Assembly: GCA_028281575.1 (NCBI GenBank)
Contig: JANQJP010000029.1
Span: 1-40,851 of the forward strand
Reading direction: 5' to 3'
DNA from: Cellvibrionaceae bacterium
GTDB lineage: Bacteria > Pseudomonadota > Gammaproteobacteria > Pseudomonadales > Cellvibrionaceae
Length of the DNA stretch: 40,851 nt
In this document: in pieces, positions 6,784 to 15,734 of the stretch
Layout of the letters: each line of letters opens with the position of its first letter
Position numbering within the stretch: position 1 is the first letter of the stretch
Position numbers and translations under genes: made by a program
Notes under the pieces: model-generated
Told to the model about the DNA's origin: nothing
Database searches by the model: none
What the model saw: only the letters and a program-made list of their open reading frames with translations

Positions 6784-6891
6784 CAAGGTAAAAGCCGTGT
6801 CCGGTGTTGTCTATTGCTTATAGAGATAAGTGATTGGCAAGATTGGACACCGGTGCTCGCCAGTGTCAAAAATCGTTAAGGAGTGATGATC

Positions 6892-7947
6892 ATGACCAAT
6901 AAGACATTCACATATTTATATCTAATCCTGTTCTTTGTCTCAACAAACGTCGCTTCCCATGCCCCATCTCAAAAGACAGACCTATGGCATAAAAACTCTT
7001 TTCAAGCAGTCGGTGTATATAAGGTACTTGGAAAAGAAATTCCAATTGAATTTAAATACGCCTCATCCAGCAAACAAATATATGTTGGTTTTAACGATGA
7101 TGGTAACCATTCTTCTTTATTCTTAAACTGGAAAAAATTGCAACCCGAAGGAAAATGGTTAACGCAACAGGCTTGCTTGGCATTTCCGATGGCAGACGTC
7201 GCTTTTCCAGAAGTTGACCTTTTTGCGCAAGCGATGGCCCTACCCAAAATCCCTAACTCAACAAGCGGTGTTCATATCTTCGCAACAGAAAATAATCGCC
7301 GCATTTTCGTTGTGGATAATGATCCATTGCTTTTTACACTTGAACTCAAGGACCCTGCTCCTCTCAAGAGCGGCATAGATATCCCAGATACCGATGTCTG
7401 CCTTAACCCCGGCGCCTTTGGCTATATGCCTAAAGTAGATGAAGACGTGACGGAACACGAAAAAAATTCTGTATCGAAACCCGGACGCTGCAACCTAAAC
7501 CCCTGGATAGAAGCAAACCGCGACTGGTCTGGAGGTAGTGTTGCACATGTCGAAACCCCGTATAGAATAAATTTGAATCAATATAATAGCCTTAGATCAC
7601 GCTGTAAAAATGACCCTGATTGCGAACCCTCTATTCGACACTTCGACGGAGGTAACTATGGCTGGCATTGTGGCGCCGGCCGAGGAGAGTCCGACCTACC
7701 CTTTATATCCCCTACCGATAAAGCATGCGAAATGCACGATAGAAAAATATGGGCGAACGATTCAAGCCTGAATTGGTGCGGCTTACACCATGTGCTAACA
7801 TGCAGACGGTCACAATTTAACGGGAACCTCTGGCGGGCTAGCGATTGGAAGGTATGCTTCCCTGCTGACGCAAATGCGCTTAAGACAATTCAAACGTATG
7901 CCTGGCTTAAAGCAGGTGGTTGCCGCATAGACCTCTCATGTAAATAA
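6892..7947 (+). CDS. Secreted protein with a phospholipase A2-like C-terminal domain
   Basis: The frame gives 351 residues from ATG 6892, which lies 8 bases after TAAGGAG (6877-6883); GTG 6883 and ATG 6886 overlap or touch that site. The signal peptide is about residues 1-20 (ending TNVAS). Residues about 25-180 form a beta-rich domain of unknown family. Residues about 200-351 are Cys-rich and carry NYGWHCGAGRG (Cys260) and PTDKACEMHDRKIW (Cys279, His282, Asp283). Their order and spacing resemble the Ca-binding loop (Y-G-x-x-C-G-x-G) and active site (D-x-x-C-x-x-H-D) of secreted phospholipase A2. Further Cys follow at CGLHHVLTCR and KVCF. I infer a secreted lipase-type enzyme or toxin. Confidence 0.7.
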   Translation: MTNKTFTYLYLILFFVSTNVASHAPSQKTDLWHKNSFQAVGVYKVLGKEIPIEFKYASSSKQIYVGFNDDGNHSSLFLNWKKLQPEGKWLTQQACLAFPMADVAFPEVDLFAQAMALPKIPNSTSGVHIFATENNRRIFVVDNDPLLFTLELKDPAPLKSGIDIPDTDVCLNPGAFGYMPKVDEDVTEHEKNSVSKPGRCNLNPWIEANRDWSGGSVAHVETPYRINLNQYNSLRSRCKNDPDCEPSIRHFDGGNYGWHCGAGRGESDLPFISPTDKACEMHDRKIWANDSSLNWCGLHHVLTCRRSQFNGNLWRASDWKVCFPADANALKTIQTYAWLKAGGCRIDLSCK

Positions 7948-8031
7948 AAATAGCACCTAATCTTGCCTTAACCTTTATAGATAATAGGCTAGAACTGACA
8001 TCGATACTCCACAAGCAGCGACAATATTAAA

Positions 8032-8946
8032 ATGATAAACCTACTCGTTAATATGCAACTGGACAGCAAGTCTGATGAATTCGTAAATGCAGCGCTTCCT
8101 GTATTAAGTAAATATGGACTTACTGATGATCCTGATGAAAATCAGAAGTACGGAAAAGAGAAACTCGAACATGTGTTTGAAAGCATCGAAAGCAACAGCA
8201 CTGATAAGACTTTTATTTTCGACGCAGAGTGCATAGAAAATGACGAAGATTATTCCGATTTGGCACTGCAAATCATCGATTTTTCCGGACACAAAGGTAA
8301 GATAAAAAAAATAAAATCGTCCGTCAATTTTGAGAAGGAAAAAGCCGGTCTGGCCATGCTAATAGGCGACACAAACGAGAAACGGATTTGGTGGCAGTCT
8401 AACGACTGGATATCGGATGAATTCATTCAGTTTCTGAGCGAAATACTCGAAAAACATTTCGATCAAAAAATTGTTAACCTTCCGAGCACAGATCAGTGTA
8501 TTCGAATACTTGTAGTAGACACTGAAGAACACGCTGCGATTAACGATCTAATTAACTACTATACGCATGGCGATAGCCCGAGAGAATTATATGCAGCACG
8601 ACTGGTATCATCCATTGTTGCCTGTATCACCGGGGCAATTGTTTCGACATTTATTGGCTGGTATTTCCTAGGGTTTCTATGGTCACTACTGGCATCTGTC
8701 GGTTTGTGGAGCATCATTGGCGTTATACTCATACTGAAATATGCTTGGCGCTGCGCTCAAGAGGAAGAAGCAGAGGCAGAAGCGGAGAAATTGAGAACAG
8801 AAGACCCAGAGGCATTTGGCAGAGCTGTCGCGGCAGCATTTGTTGAGGAAGCCGCAAACAGAGAAGGAAATTCTGAGATGGGTAAAAGACTTAAAAAGGT
8901 CGCGGAGCTCAATCAGGCGCAATTAAAATCTGATAGAGGCGAGTAA
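8032..8946 (+). CDS. Membrane protein of unknown function with acidic soluble domain
   Basis: The frame gives 304 residues. There is no signal peptide. Residues about 1-180 form a soluble acidic alpha/beta domain (MINLLVNMQLDSKSDEF at the start). Residues about 190-240 hold two adjacent membrane helices (VSSIVACITGAIVSTFIGWY and FLWSLLASVGLWSIIGVIL). The tail from about 243 is Glu/Ala-rich and probably coiled coil (EEEAEAEAEKLRTEDPEAF). I recognise no family. A helical hairpin holding a large cytoplasmic domain on the inner membrane is the simplest topology. Confidence 0.75.
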   Translation: MINLLVNMQLDSKSDEFVNAALPVLSKYGLTDDPDENQKYGKEKLEHVFESIESNSTDKTFIFDAECIENDEDYSDLALQIIDFSGHKGKIKKIKSSVNFEKEKAGLAMLIGDTNEKRIWWQSNDWISDEFIQFLSEILEKHFDQKIVNLPSTDQCIRILVVDTEEHAAINDLINYYTHGDSPRELYAARLVSSIVACITGAIVSTFIGWYFLGFLWSLLASVGLWSIIGVILILKYAWRCAQEEEAEAEAEKLRTEDPEAFGRAVAAAFVEEAANREGNSEMGKRLKKVAELNQAQLKSDRGE

Positions 8947-9018
8947 GAATAATTTAACATCAAGAAAGACCACTTATAGGCAGTCTAAGTTCATTTATTA
9001 AGAACAAACTGATTTAAA

Positions 9019-9462
9019 ATGAAAATTTTTCGGATCAATGCTCAGGATACGCTTCCATTAAGAGGTCTTGTACTCCGCCCTGGCAAACCTAAATCTCACT
9101 GTATTTTTGATGGCGATGAGTTGGAAAGCACAGCACATTTCGGCGTCACTGAAAACAATAAAATTTTGGGCATCGTCTCTGTCTACCGACGCAACTCAGA
9201 CAAAATTTCACTGGCTAATGGCTATCAAATACGTGCAATGGCAACAGATCCAACGGCGAGAGGTAGAGGCATTGGCACTATGTTACTTAGCGCTGCGGAG
9301 AAATACGCCTTTGAGCATGGAGCAGAATATATTTGGGCAAATGCCCGTGTTGGAGCGAAAGGTTTTTATGCTAAGGCGGGATACAATGTCGATAGTTTTG
9401 AGTTTGAAATTGCCGGCGTAGGCCCGCATGTGCTTATACGAAAGGACAGAAAACCTGATTAG
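9019..9462 (+). CDS. GNAT-family N-acetyltransferase
   Basis: The frame gives 147 residues. The acetyl-CoA binding motif A is clear: IRAMATDPTARGRGIGTMLL (R/Q-x-x-G-x-G/A). It is followed by the helix SAAEKYAFEHGAEYIWANAR and the motif-B region GFYAKAGYNVDSFEFEIAGVGPH. GNAT enzymes transfer acetyl groups from acetyl-CoA to amines; the substrate here cannot be told. The stop codon overlaps, tail to tail, the stop of the PepSY gene on the other strand (9459-9462). Confidence 0.88.
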   Translation: MKIFRINAQDTLPLRGLVLRPGKPKSHCIFDGDELESTAHFGVTENNKILGIVSVYRRNSDKISLANGYQIRAMATDPTARGRGIGTMLLSAAEKYAFEHGAEYIWANARVGAKGFYAKAGYNVDSFEFEIAGVGPHVLIRKDRKPD

Positions 9463-9974
9463 GTCCGCCTTTTTAACCACTTTTTTATTCTTGGAAGAAA
9501 GAACAGATAAACACCTGTGAGCCACATAAAAAACAATACGATACCTGTAGGGAGGAAAACATAGCGTTTAACCGGCTCAGAAAAGAAAGAACCATCATGA
9601 ATAGATTCAATGACGTCCGAACGCCGGCGGTTTACACTCAGTATTTTAGCGGTATGTGTATCGACTTGAATTTCCCAATTGTCCTTGGTCACAAACTTTG
9701 CAATACCCTTATTAGGCTTTATATCAACGCGACTAAAGTCTTGAAACTTTGTGATATCTGTTTGTTCTATTGATTTTACTGCCATAAATAACTCATTAAA
9801 TGTCTTAACTGGAACGTCGTTCGTTTCGCTCCCCACCTGGGTTGGCGGTTGAATCCAATCTGATTGCTTTTTCAGCATTAATAAAATGCCCGAGCTCACC
9901 ATCACGCCAAACTGCAACATGATAAGCAGCGATCCCCAGTAGTGAATTTTTCGCAATAGCTTCTGCGTTTTCAT
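9459..9974 (-). CDS. PepSY-type membrane protein
   Basis: The frame gives 171 residues. The ATG overlaps the stop of the upstream Asp-box gene (9971-9974), so the two are translationally coupled. There is one helix at residues about 12-34 (IHYWGSLLIMLQFGVMVSSG), a periplasmic PepSY-like domain at about 55-125 (SRVDIKPNKGIAKFVTKDNW, then VDTHTAKILSVNRRRSDVIESIHDG), and one C-terminal helix at about 140-162. PepSY-associated membrane proteins often accompany TonB receptors, where some act in ligand reduction or handling at the inner membrane. It is the last gene of the long minus-strand operon. Confidence 0.8.
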   Translation of the reverse strand: MKTQKLLRKIHYWGSLLIMLQFGVMVSSGILLMLKKQSDWIQPPTQVGSETNDVPVKTFNELFMAVKSIEQTDITKFQDFSRVDIKPNKGIAKFVTKDNWEIQVDTHTAKILSVNRRRSDVIESIHDGSFFSEPVKRYVFLPTGIVLFFMWLTGVYLFFLPRIKKWLKRRT

Positions 9975-12900
9975 TTCACCATTGGCGGTGTGGCTAATTG
10001 CACTGCATCGCTGCTTTCACAGGGGAAAAAACCGCTCTCCGGCACTTCTAGGGATGCCATATCTAACTGATCAGCTAACGTATTAAGTCGCGCCAGGTCA
10101 TCAGAAAACACTTGTTCGAGTTCTTTTATTGCTTTGCCTGACCACTCGGAGAAGTCATCAAACATGTCGTATTGTGCCGCTGTTGGACGCGCTTGCGAAC
10201 GGCCGACAAAATTCGCCAGACGATAAAACTTGTCGTTCACCTTGACCGGGTTAGCGTGCAGGTCTTTTCTATATTTTGCTTTTGGCTGAACGAGTTCCTG
10301 CTCAATCTGTGCAATTTTCGTATCGATAGTCGCTGCAAGTAACGTGAGCTCGTTGCTATTCGATTCAGCGACAAGTTCACGTAGCGCCACGCGAACCTGC
10401 CGGGCCTTATTAAATGATGTGTTTATATCGTTAATTTTATCTCTGATCTTTAACAAGAAGTTCAATTGTTCCTCTAAATCTTTTTTCGATGCGGGTATAC
10501 GTGGATCTTTCTCTACGTTTAATTCTGTTGAAAACTTTGCGCCGTCTACATGCAGGTCAACGACGTACTTTCCCGGGGCGGCAAAGGGTCCCACCTGGGT
10601 ATTACCGCGAGTCACAATGCCCTGCGCACAAGATGCATTGGCATAACGCAGATTCCATTCAAATTTATTTAAACCTTTTTTTGCACCAAGCCCATCATCG
10701 ATTTGCCTAACAATATGGCCAGAGTCGTTACGAATGACTAGAGAAATTTCTTCAGCAGGTTCATCTAAATAGTAGTAAATAGTTGCGCCATTGACGGGAT
10801 TATCGTCACGCCACTCACCAGCGAGCCGAGCTGCATCACGAGGTTTAAATAGAGAACTACCATGTTTAATACGTACATCCAACTGCCTTATAGGACTTAA
10901 ATCGTCAAATATCCAGAACCCGCGCCCATGCGTTGCTATTACCAAGTCATCCCTTTTTATTTGCATGTCATATACGGGTACTGCAGGCAAGTTCAGTTGC
11001 AAACGCTCCCATTGTGCGCCGTTATTTAAAGAAACATATACACCCGTTTCCGATCCTGCATAAAGCAAACCTTCGCGTTTGGGATCGGCGCGAACGACTC
11101 GCATAATTTCGTTTTCATCCAAACCCTTGGTAATCAGCTGCCAACTTTTGCCAAAATCGTCAGTTTTAAACACCATGGTTTTGTAGTTATTTAACTTGTA
11201 GGCGGAAGCCGTAATGTAGGCTGTACGCGCATCTAGCGGGGATGCATCGACGCTGGTGATCATCGCATAATTAAGCAAATTTTTTGGACTGACATTGGTC
11301 CAATTTTTTCCGCTGTCTCGTGTAAGCTGCACGACACCATCATCAGAGCCGGTCCATAGTATTTTTTTATTAATGGGTGACTCCGAGACGGCATAGAGCG
11401 TCGAAAACCAATGATCACCATTGCTATCCCGCGTAATCGGCCCCCAGTACTTTTTATTTTTAGACGTGTCTCGTCCGGGCAATGGTGTTAACTCCAGCTT
11501 ATCTGGATCTGCACGGGTAAGGTCGGGACTGATTTTTTTCCAGGTCACACCCCCGTCGAGCGACTTATGTAAATATTGAGAGGCTGTATAAAGTACTTTG
11601 TTGTGATGATGAGAAAATTGTACTGGGAAAGTCCAGTTAAACCGCAACGCAATATCACGCGTGCCCCAACCATAATTGGTTTCATCTCTCGGACCCACAT
11701 ATTGGATGGACCCCGCCGCCCTATCGTAGCGCAACAGCCAATGGTGATCACTTATATAAAGTATATTGGCGTCGAGCGGATCAACCGCAATGCGCCCTGC
11801 TTCAGAATATGAGATATCGTAAACATCAGGTTCCGGTACACGCGCGTCGCGCCTTCTACTGGGAATGACCAAGGTCGACCAATCCTGCTGTGAGCCATAA
11901 ACATTGTAAGGCACCGCGTTATCTGTAGTCAGCGAGTAAAATTGTCCGGTTGGCTGATTGTACAACGTAGACCAGGTTTCACCGGCATTAAAACTTATTT
12001 GCGCTCCGCCGTCGCTGCCGTCAATTATTCTCTGGTTGTCTTTGGGGTCGATCCAAAACGCGTGATGATCCTCATGACCGGATTTAATTGCTTCGAAAGT
12101 TTTGCCACCATCGGTGGAGCGCAGCATATTGTAATTCAACACATAAACTGTATCGGCATCGACGGGATCGGCAAGCATTTTCATAAAATAATAAGTACGG
12201 CCGGTCATACGCGGATCGCTGCTTACTTTTTGCCATGAGTCGCCGTAATTCTCGCTGCGATATAAGCCTTTATCTTTCTCCGCAGATAAAAGCGCCCAAA
12301 TACGGCCGGGTTTTGTCGACGATAATGAAATGGCTGACCGCTCCCACATGCCCTTCGGCAAGCCGTCGTTTTCTGATAATTCCGTCCAACTCTCGCCACC
12401 ATCACGTGAACGATACAGCCCACTGCCTTCACCCGCGCTGCGAATCCCCCAGGGAAAACGCCGTACATCCCAGGTGCTTGCAAATACTATTTTGGGATTA
12501 TTCAGGTCCATCGCCAAACTGACGGCACCGGTATTCTCATCCACAAAAAGTACTTGCTCCCAGGAAGCTCCGCCATCCGTCGAACGAAATACACCACGCT
12601 GTTTATTTGGTCCGGCGAAATGACCGAGTGCCGCAACGTAGACAATATTGGGATTTTTTGGATGGATGGCAATCGCCGCTATTTGGCGTGTATCGGCTAA
12701 ACCTACGTTAACCCAAGTCTCACCGCTGTCGGTGGATTTATATACGCCATCGCCGTGGGACACATCACCACGCAAGGCCTGTTCACCGGTGCCAACAAAT
12801 AAAATATTTGGATCGGATTGCGCAATGGCTATTGCACCAATGGAACCCTTATGAATCTGACCGTCGGAAATATTTTTCCAGTTGGCACCACCGTCGTGGG

Positions 12901-13120
12901 TTTTCCAGACGCCGCCGCCCGTATAACCGGCATAAAAAGTCAGCCTATCGACGGGATGCCCAACGACACCGTTAACCCGACCACCGCGATCGGGGCCTAT
13001 AAATCGCCATTCGGCATGACCGTTTATTGTGCTTTCAAAAAAATTTACTGGCGAATCTTCGCCATAACCGGTTAAAGAGAAAAATACTAATGATACAAAC
13101 GTTAATGCTTTAGTTCGCAT
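9971..13120 (-). CDS. Large secreted Asp-box (BNR/sortilin-like) beta-propeller protein
   Basis: The frame gives 1049 residues. The signal peptide is about residues 1-20 (MRTKALTFVSLVFFSLTGYG). About eleven Asp-box motifs of the S-x-D-x-G-x-x-W type are visible: THDGGANW, STDSGETW, STDGGASW, SRDGGESW, SENYGDSW, STDGGKTF, SFNAGETW, SLDGGVTW, TRDSGKNW, TDDFGKSW, SLNNGAQW. This predicts two beta-propellers over residues about 35-720, as in sortilin/VPS10-like bacterial exoproteins. The last 300 residues contain a beta-sandwich and a helical region (about 870-980). Bacterial members lack the sialidase catalytic set and have no settled function. It lies 37 bases after the symporter gene, so it is probably in the same operon. 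Confidence 0.85.
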   Translation of the reverse strand: MRTKALTFVSLVFFSLTGYGEDSPVNFFESTINGHAEWRFIGPDRGGRVNGVVGHPVDRLTFYAGYTGGGVWKTHDGGANWKNISDGQIHKGSIGAIAIAQSDPNILFVGTGEQALRGDVSHGDGVYKSTDSGETWVNVGLADTRQIAAIAIHPKNPNIVYVAALGHFAGPNKQRGVFRSTDGGASWEQVLFVDENTGAVSLAMDLNNPKIVFASTWDVRRFPWGIRSAGEGSGLYRSRDGGESWTELSENDGLPKGMWERSAISLSSTKPGRIWALLSAEKDKGLYRSENYGDSWQKVSSDPRMTGRTYYFMKMLADPVDADTVYVLNYNMLRSTDGGKTFEAIKSGHEDHHAFWIDPKDNQRIIDGSDGGAQISFNAGETWSTLYNQPTGQFYSLTTDNAVPYNVYGSQQDWSTLVIPSRRRDARVPEPDVYDISYSEAGRIAVDPLDANILYISDHHWLLRYDRAAGSIQYVGPRDETNYGWGTRDIALRFNWTFPVQFSHHHNKVLYTASQYLHKSLDGGVTWKKISPDLTRADPDKLELTPLPGRDTSKNKKYWGPITRDSNGDHWFSTLYAVSESPINKKILWTGSDDGVVQLTRDSGKNWTNVSPKNLLNYAMITSVDASPLDARTAYITASAYKLNNYKTMVFKTDDFGKSWQLITKGLDENEIMRVVRADPKREGLLYAGSETGVYVSLNNGAQWERLQLNLPAVPVYDMQIKRDDLVIATHGRGFWIFDDLSPIRQLDVRIKHGSSLFKPRDAARLAGEWRDDNPVNGATIYYYLDEPAEEISLVIRNDSGHIVRQIDDGLGAKKGLNKFEWNLRYANASCAQGIVTRGNTQVGPFAAPGKYVVDLHVDGAKFSTELNVEKDPRIPASKKDLEEQLNFLLKIRDKINDINTSFNKARQVRVALRELVAESNSNELTLLAATIDTKIAQIEQELVQPKAKYRKDLHANPVKVNDKFYRLANFVGRSQARPTAAQYDMFDDFSEWSGKAIKELEQVFSDDLARLNTLADQLDMASLEVPESGFFPCESSDAVQLATPPMVK

Positions 13121-13157
13121 AAGAGATTGTTATTTCAAAGCTGCTTGATAAAAAGGT

Positions 13158-14423
13158 TTAAGCACTGTCTTCATCGGCGTTTTGCTGCTCGCGACGTTTT
13201 TCAAAATCGGATACGATCGTCGTCCAAGTCATATCGCCCATGCAGTTGATAGTCGTACTACCCATATCAATTAAACGATAAATGCCCGCAACAATCGTCG
13301 CTATTTCCGTCGGCAGATGAAACGATTCAACAAAAATAAGCGCGATAACAATCCCCCCACCAGGGATACCACCCGAACCTTCAGACAAAATTAGACCAAT
13401 TAATAAGATGGTGAGAATTTCTCCCGGACCGAATTCAACACCTGCCGCCTGCGCTGTAAACATTAATACGCCTGCGAGCATAATGGCGGTGCCATCTTTA
13501 TTTAACTGAGCCCCCAGCGGCAGGGTAAAACTAAAAATCTGTTGGGGTAACTTCAACCGGTCTTTTGCAATATTCATTGCGACTACCAGGCTGGCCAGGC
13601 TGCTGCACGTCGCCGCTGTGGTGGCGTAGAGCGGCCCTGTGAGCTTCAACCATTTTATCGGTGAACGTTTTACCAGCAACGCCAGTAGCAACATATAAAA
13701 CATCGCCATAAATAATTGGGCGGACCACACAGCGACAATAAACTTCGCTAGTTTGCCAAAAATTTCGTCACCGTAGCTTCCTACCGTCGAGGCGGCAAGC
13801 ATACACACCCCGACCGGTGCAAAATACAAAACAAGCTTCACTAACTCCCGAAAAAGGCTGGCAATGAGCGCAAAGCCGTTTTGAAATTTTTCTTTCTGTT
13901 CTGCTGGTAACATTAGGCATGTAATGCCGAGAAAAATTGCAAATACTACGACTTGCGCCACATTGCCAGAACTGAAGGAAGCGACTACATTATCGGGAAA
14001 TAAATCTAATACGACATCTACGGCATTGGGCACGTTACCAAAATCTTCTTCGACCTTTTCCTGTAATTGAATCCCCTCGCCTGGCTTCATTAAATTAGAC
14101 ATAAACAGCCCAACTGAGAGCGCCATTGAAGTGGTCACAAGGTAAAATACGAGCGTGCGAATGCCGAGCCTGCCCAGAACACTGATGTCAGACAAACTGG
14201 TGATACTCGCAATTAAATTAAAAAAGACTAATGGTAACGCCGCCATCAACAACAGTTTAATAAAAAGATCGCCAAGCGGTTGTACGCGCGTCGCTTCTTC
14301 GCCAAAAACAATTCCGGCGACAACACCCACCATCATCCAAATAAGAATTTTGACGCCGAGCGACAATTTGCCGTAATAAGCAAACACGTTGGCCGTCGGC
14401 TTAGCTTCCGTTGATTCCTGCAT
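13158..14423 (-). CDS. Dicarboxylate/amino acid:cation symporter (DAACS, SDF family)
   Basis: The frame gives 421 residues, the usual family length, with eight membrane helices and two re-entrant hairpins. The core motifs are recognisable but changed. The family NMDGT or NLDGT is NKDGT here (Lys309). In the last helix, compared with GltPh, D394, N401 and D405 are kept (Asp386, Asn393, Asp397), but D390 is Tyr382 and R397 is Ser389. R397 binds the side-chain carboxylate of Asp/Glu in acidic-substrate carriers, so the substrate may be neutral. Hairpin 2 has GSGGIPGGG. The gene sits 52 bases after the aminotransferase and 37 before the Asp-box gene. Confidence 0.9.
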   Translation of the reverse strand: MQESTEAKPTANVFAYYGKLSLGVKILIWMMVGVVAGIVFGEEATRVQPLGDLFIKLLLMAALPLVFFNLIASITSLSDISVLGRLGIRTLVFYLVTTSMALSVGLFMSNLMKPGEGIQLQEKVEEDFGNVPNAVDVVLDLFPDNVVASFSSGNVAQVVVFAIFLGITCLMLPAEQKEKFQNGFALIASLFRELVKLVLYFAPVGVCMLAASTVGSYGDEIFGKLAKFIVAVWSAQLFMAMFYMLLLALLVKRSPIKWLKLTGPLYATTAATCSSLASLVVAMNIAKDRLKLPQQIFSFTLPLGAQLNKDGTAIMLAGVLMFTAQAAGVEFGPGEILTILLIGLILSEGSGGIPGGGIVIALIFVESFHLPTEIATIVAGIYRLIDMGSTTINCMGDMTWTTIVSDFEKRREQQNADEDSA

Positions 14424-14475
14424 AAAAACCTACTTATAAACTGGCTTTATTCCAACTCTGAGGAAATAAATCTTA

Positions 14476-15660
14476 CTAACCCAGCGTTTGGATAAAGTCT
14501 TTAATTCTTAAAACACCTTCGCGCAGATCTGACCAACTGCGCACGCATGTTGCCCGGATATAGTGATCGCAACTCGGTCCGAACGATCCACCAGGAACTA
14601 CGGCGACCTTGTGTTCCTCCAATAGACCTTCGGCAAACTGCAACGACGCCATTCCTGTTTTTTCGATATCGACCCAGGCATAAAAACCGCCTTCCGGCAT
14701 ACGCGTTGCCAACAACGGCAAAGCATCCAATTCGGCGGTGAGATAGCGACAGCGGTTTTCCCAATCGGACCACAACGGATACATGGACTGCGTTGCCTCT
14801 TCTGAGAGCGCAAACGCAGCTCCCGCCTGGCAAAACGAATTTGCACAAGTCATTAGGTGCTGTTGCAAAGTAACCATGGTATTGATTCGCTCGGCTGCAG
14901 CGTAAGCGTAACCAATACGCCAGCCCCCCATGCTATAGCTTTTGGTTAGGCCCATAAGACCAAGGGTACGATCCTGCATACCGGGCAAGCTATAAATGCA
15001 TTGATGGCGACGCCCCTCCCAAGTCACTGCCTCATATATTTCATCGGCAATAACAAGCAGGTTATTTTCTATCGCCACATCGGCAATCACCTGCAAATCG
15101 TCTGGGCCATGCACCACACCCGTGGGGTTATTAGGTGAGCAAAATAGAATGGCTTTGGTTTTAGGCGTAATAGCCGCCTGCAATTCTGCCTTGGTCCAGC
15201 GAAATTTATTCTCAGGACGCGTAGGCACGCTTACCGGAATGCCTCCAGCCAAACGTATTGTCGGCTCATAGCTGACAAAACAGGGATCTTCGACAATAAC
15301 CTCGTCACCTGGGTCCAGTGAAGAAAATAGCGCGAGCACTAAACCCTGTTTGCAACCCAAAGTCGCAATCACATTCTCTGCAGCCGATACATTCAAGCTA
15401 TTTTCACGTTGAAGTTTAGTCGCAATGGCCTCGAGGTAGTCGGGCCGGCCACGCGCCTCCGTTTGGTGAGTTTGACCGCGCGATATAGCGTCGATCGCCA
15501 CAGCGCAAATATTTTTTGGTGAATGCTCAACAGCACGACCGGCAGAAAAATCGATAACGGACTCACCCTGGCGACGCAAGCGTGCAGCAAGGTCAGCAAT
15601 CGCAACGGTAGATGACTGCGGTAAACCTGAGGCACGTTCGGATTTAGGAAGTTCTGACAC
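14476..15660 (-). CDS. PLP-dependent aminotransferase, class I/II (fold type I)
   Basis: The frame gives 394 residues, the normal length for aspartate-aminotransferase-like enzymes. The PLP lysine is Lys240 in LTKSYSMGGWRIGYAYA. Also present are SPNNPTG (Asn178) and the pyridine-binding Asp206 in VIADEIYE, with Tyr209. A C-terminal Arg in YIRATCVRSW should bind the alpha-carboxylate. The donor substrate is not decidable; the neighbours (aspartase, symporter, peptidases) suggest an amino acid freed from peptides. It follows the TonB receptor by 74 bases in the same direction and is probably in its operon. Confidence 0.9.
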   Translation of the reverse strand: MSELPKSERASGLPQSSTVAIADLAARLRRQGESVIDFSAGRAVEHSPKNICAVAIDAISRGQTHQTEARGRPDYLEAIATKLQRENSLNVSAAENVIATLGCKQGLVLALFSSLDPGDEVIVEDPCFVSYEPTIRLAGGIPVSVPTRPENKFRWTKAELQAAITPKTKAILFCSPNNPTGVVHGPDDLQVIADVAIENNLLVIADEIYEAVTWEGRRHQCIYSLPGMQDRTLGLMGLTKSYSMGGWRIGYAYAAAERINTMVTLQQHLMTCANSFCQAGAAFALSEEATQSMYPLWSDWENRCRYLTAELDALPLLATRMPEGGFYAWVDIEKTGMASLQFAEGLLEEHKVAVVPGGSFGPSCDHYIRATCVRSWSDLREGVLRIKDFIQTLG

Positions 15661-15734
15661 TATTCAATTATCACTTTTATTATTGAATGAAGGGCCCGAG
15701 AAATAATGATGAATTAGTCTCGAGCCTCGATGCA

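Noticed and set aside
6797-6855. Inverted repeat CCGGTGT / ACACCGG after the VOC gene as a terminator
   Set aside because: The arms are short and about 45 bases apart, with no U run; a terminator is not supported.
10344-13075. Several + strand open frames inside the Asp-box gene
   Set aside because: They run antisense to a 1049-residue protein with clear repeats, have no ribosome binding sites and translate to low-sense, Pro/Arg/Ser-rich chains.
15664-15690. ATTCAAT / ATTGAAT repeat between receptor and aminotransferase
   Set aside because: It is AT-rich with a 13-base loop, weak as a hairpin, so it does not argue against a shared operon.
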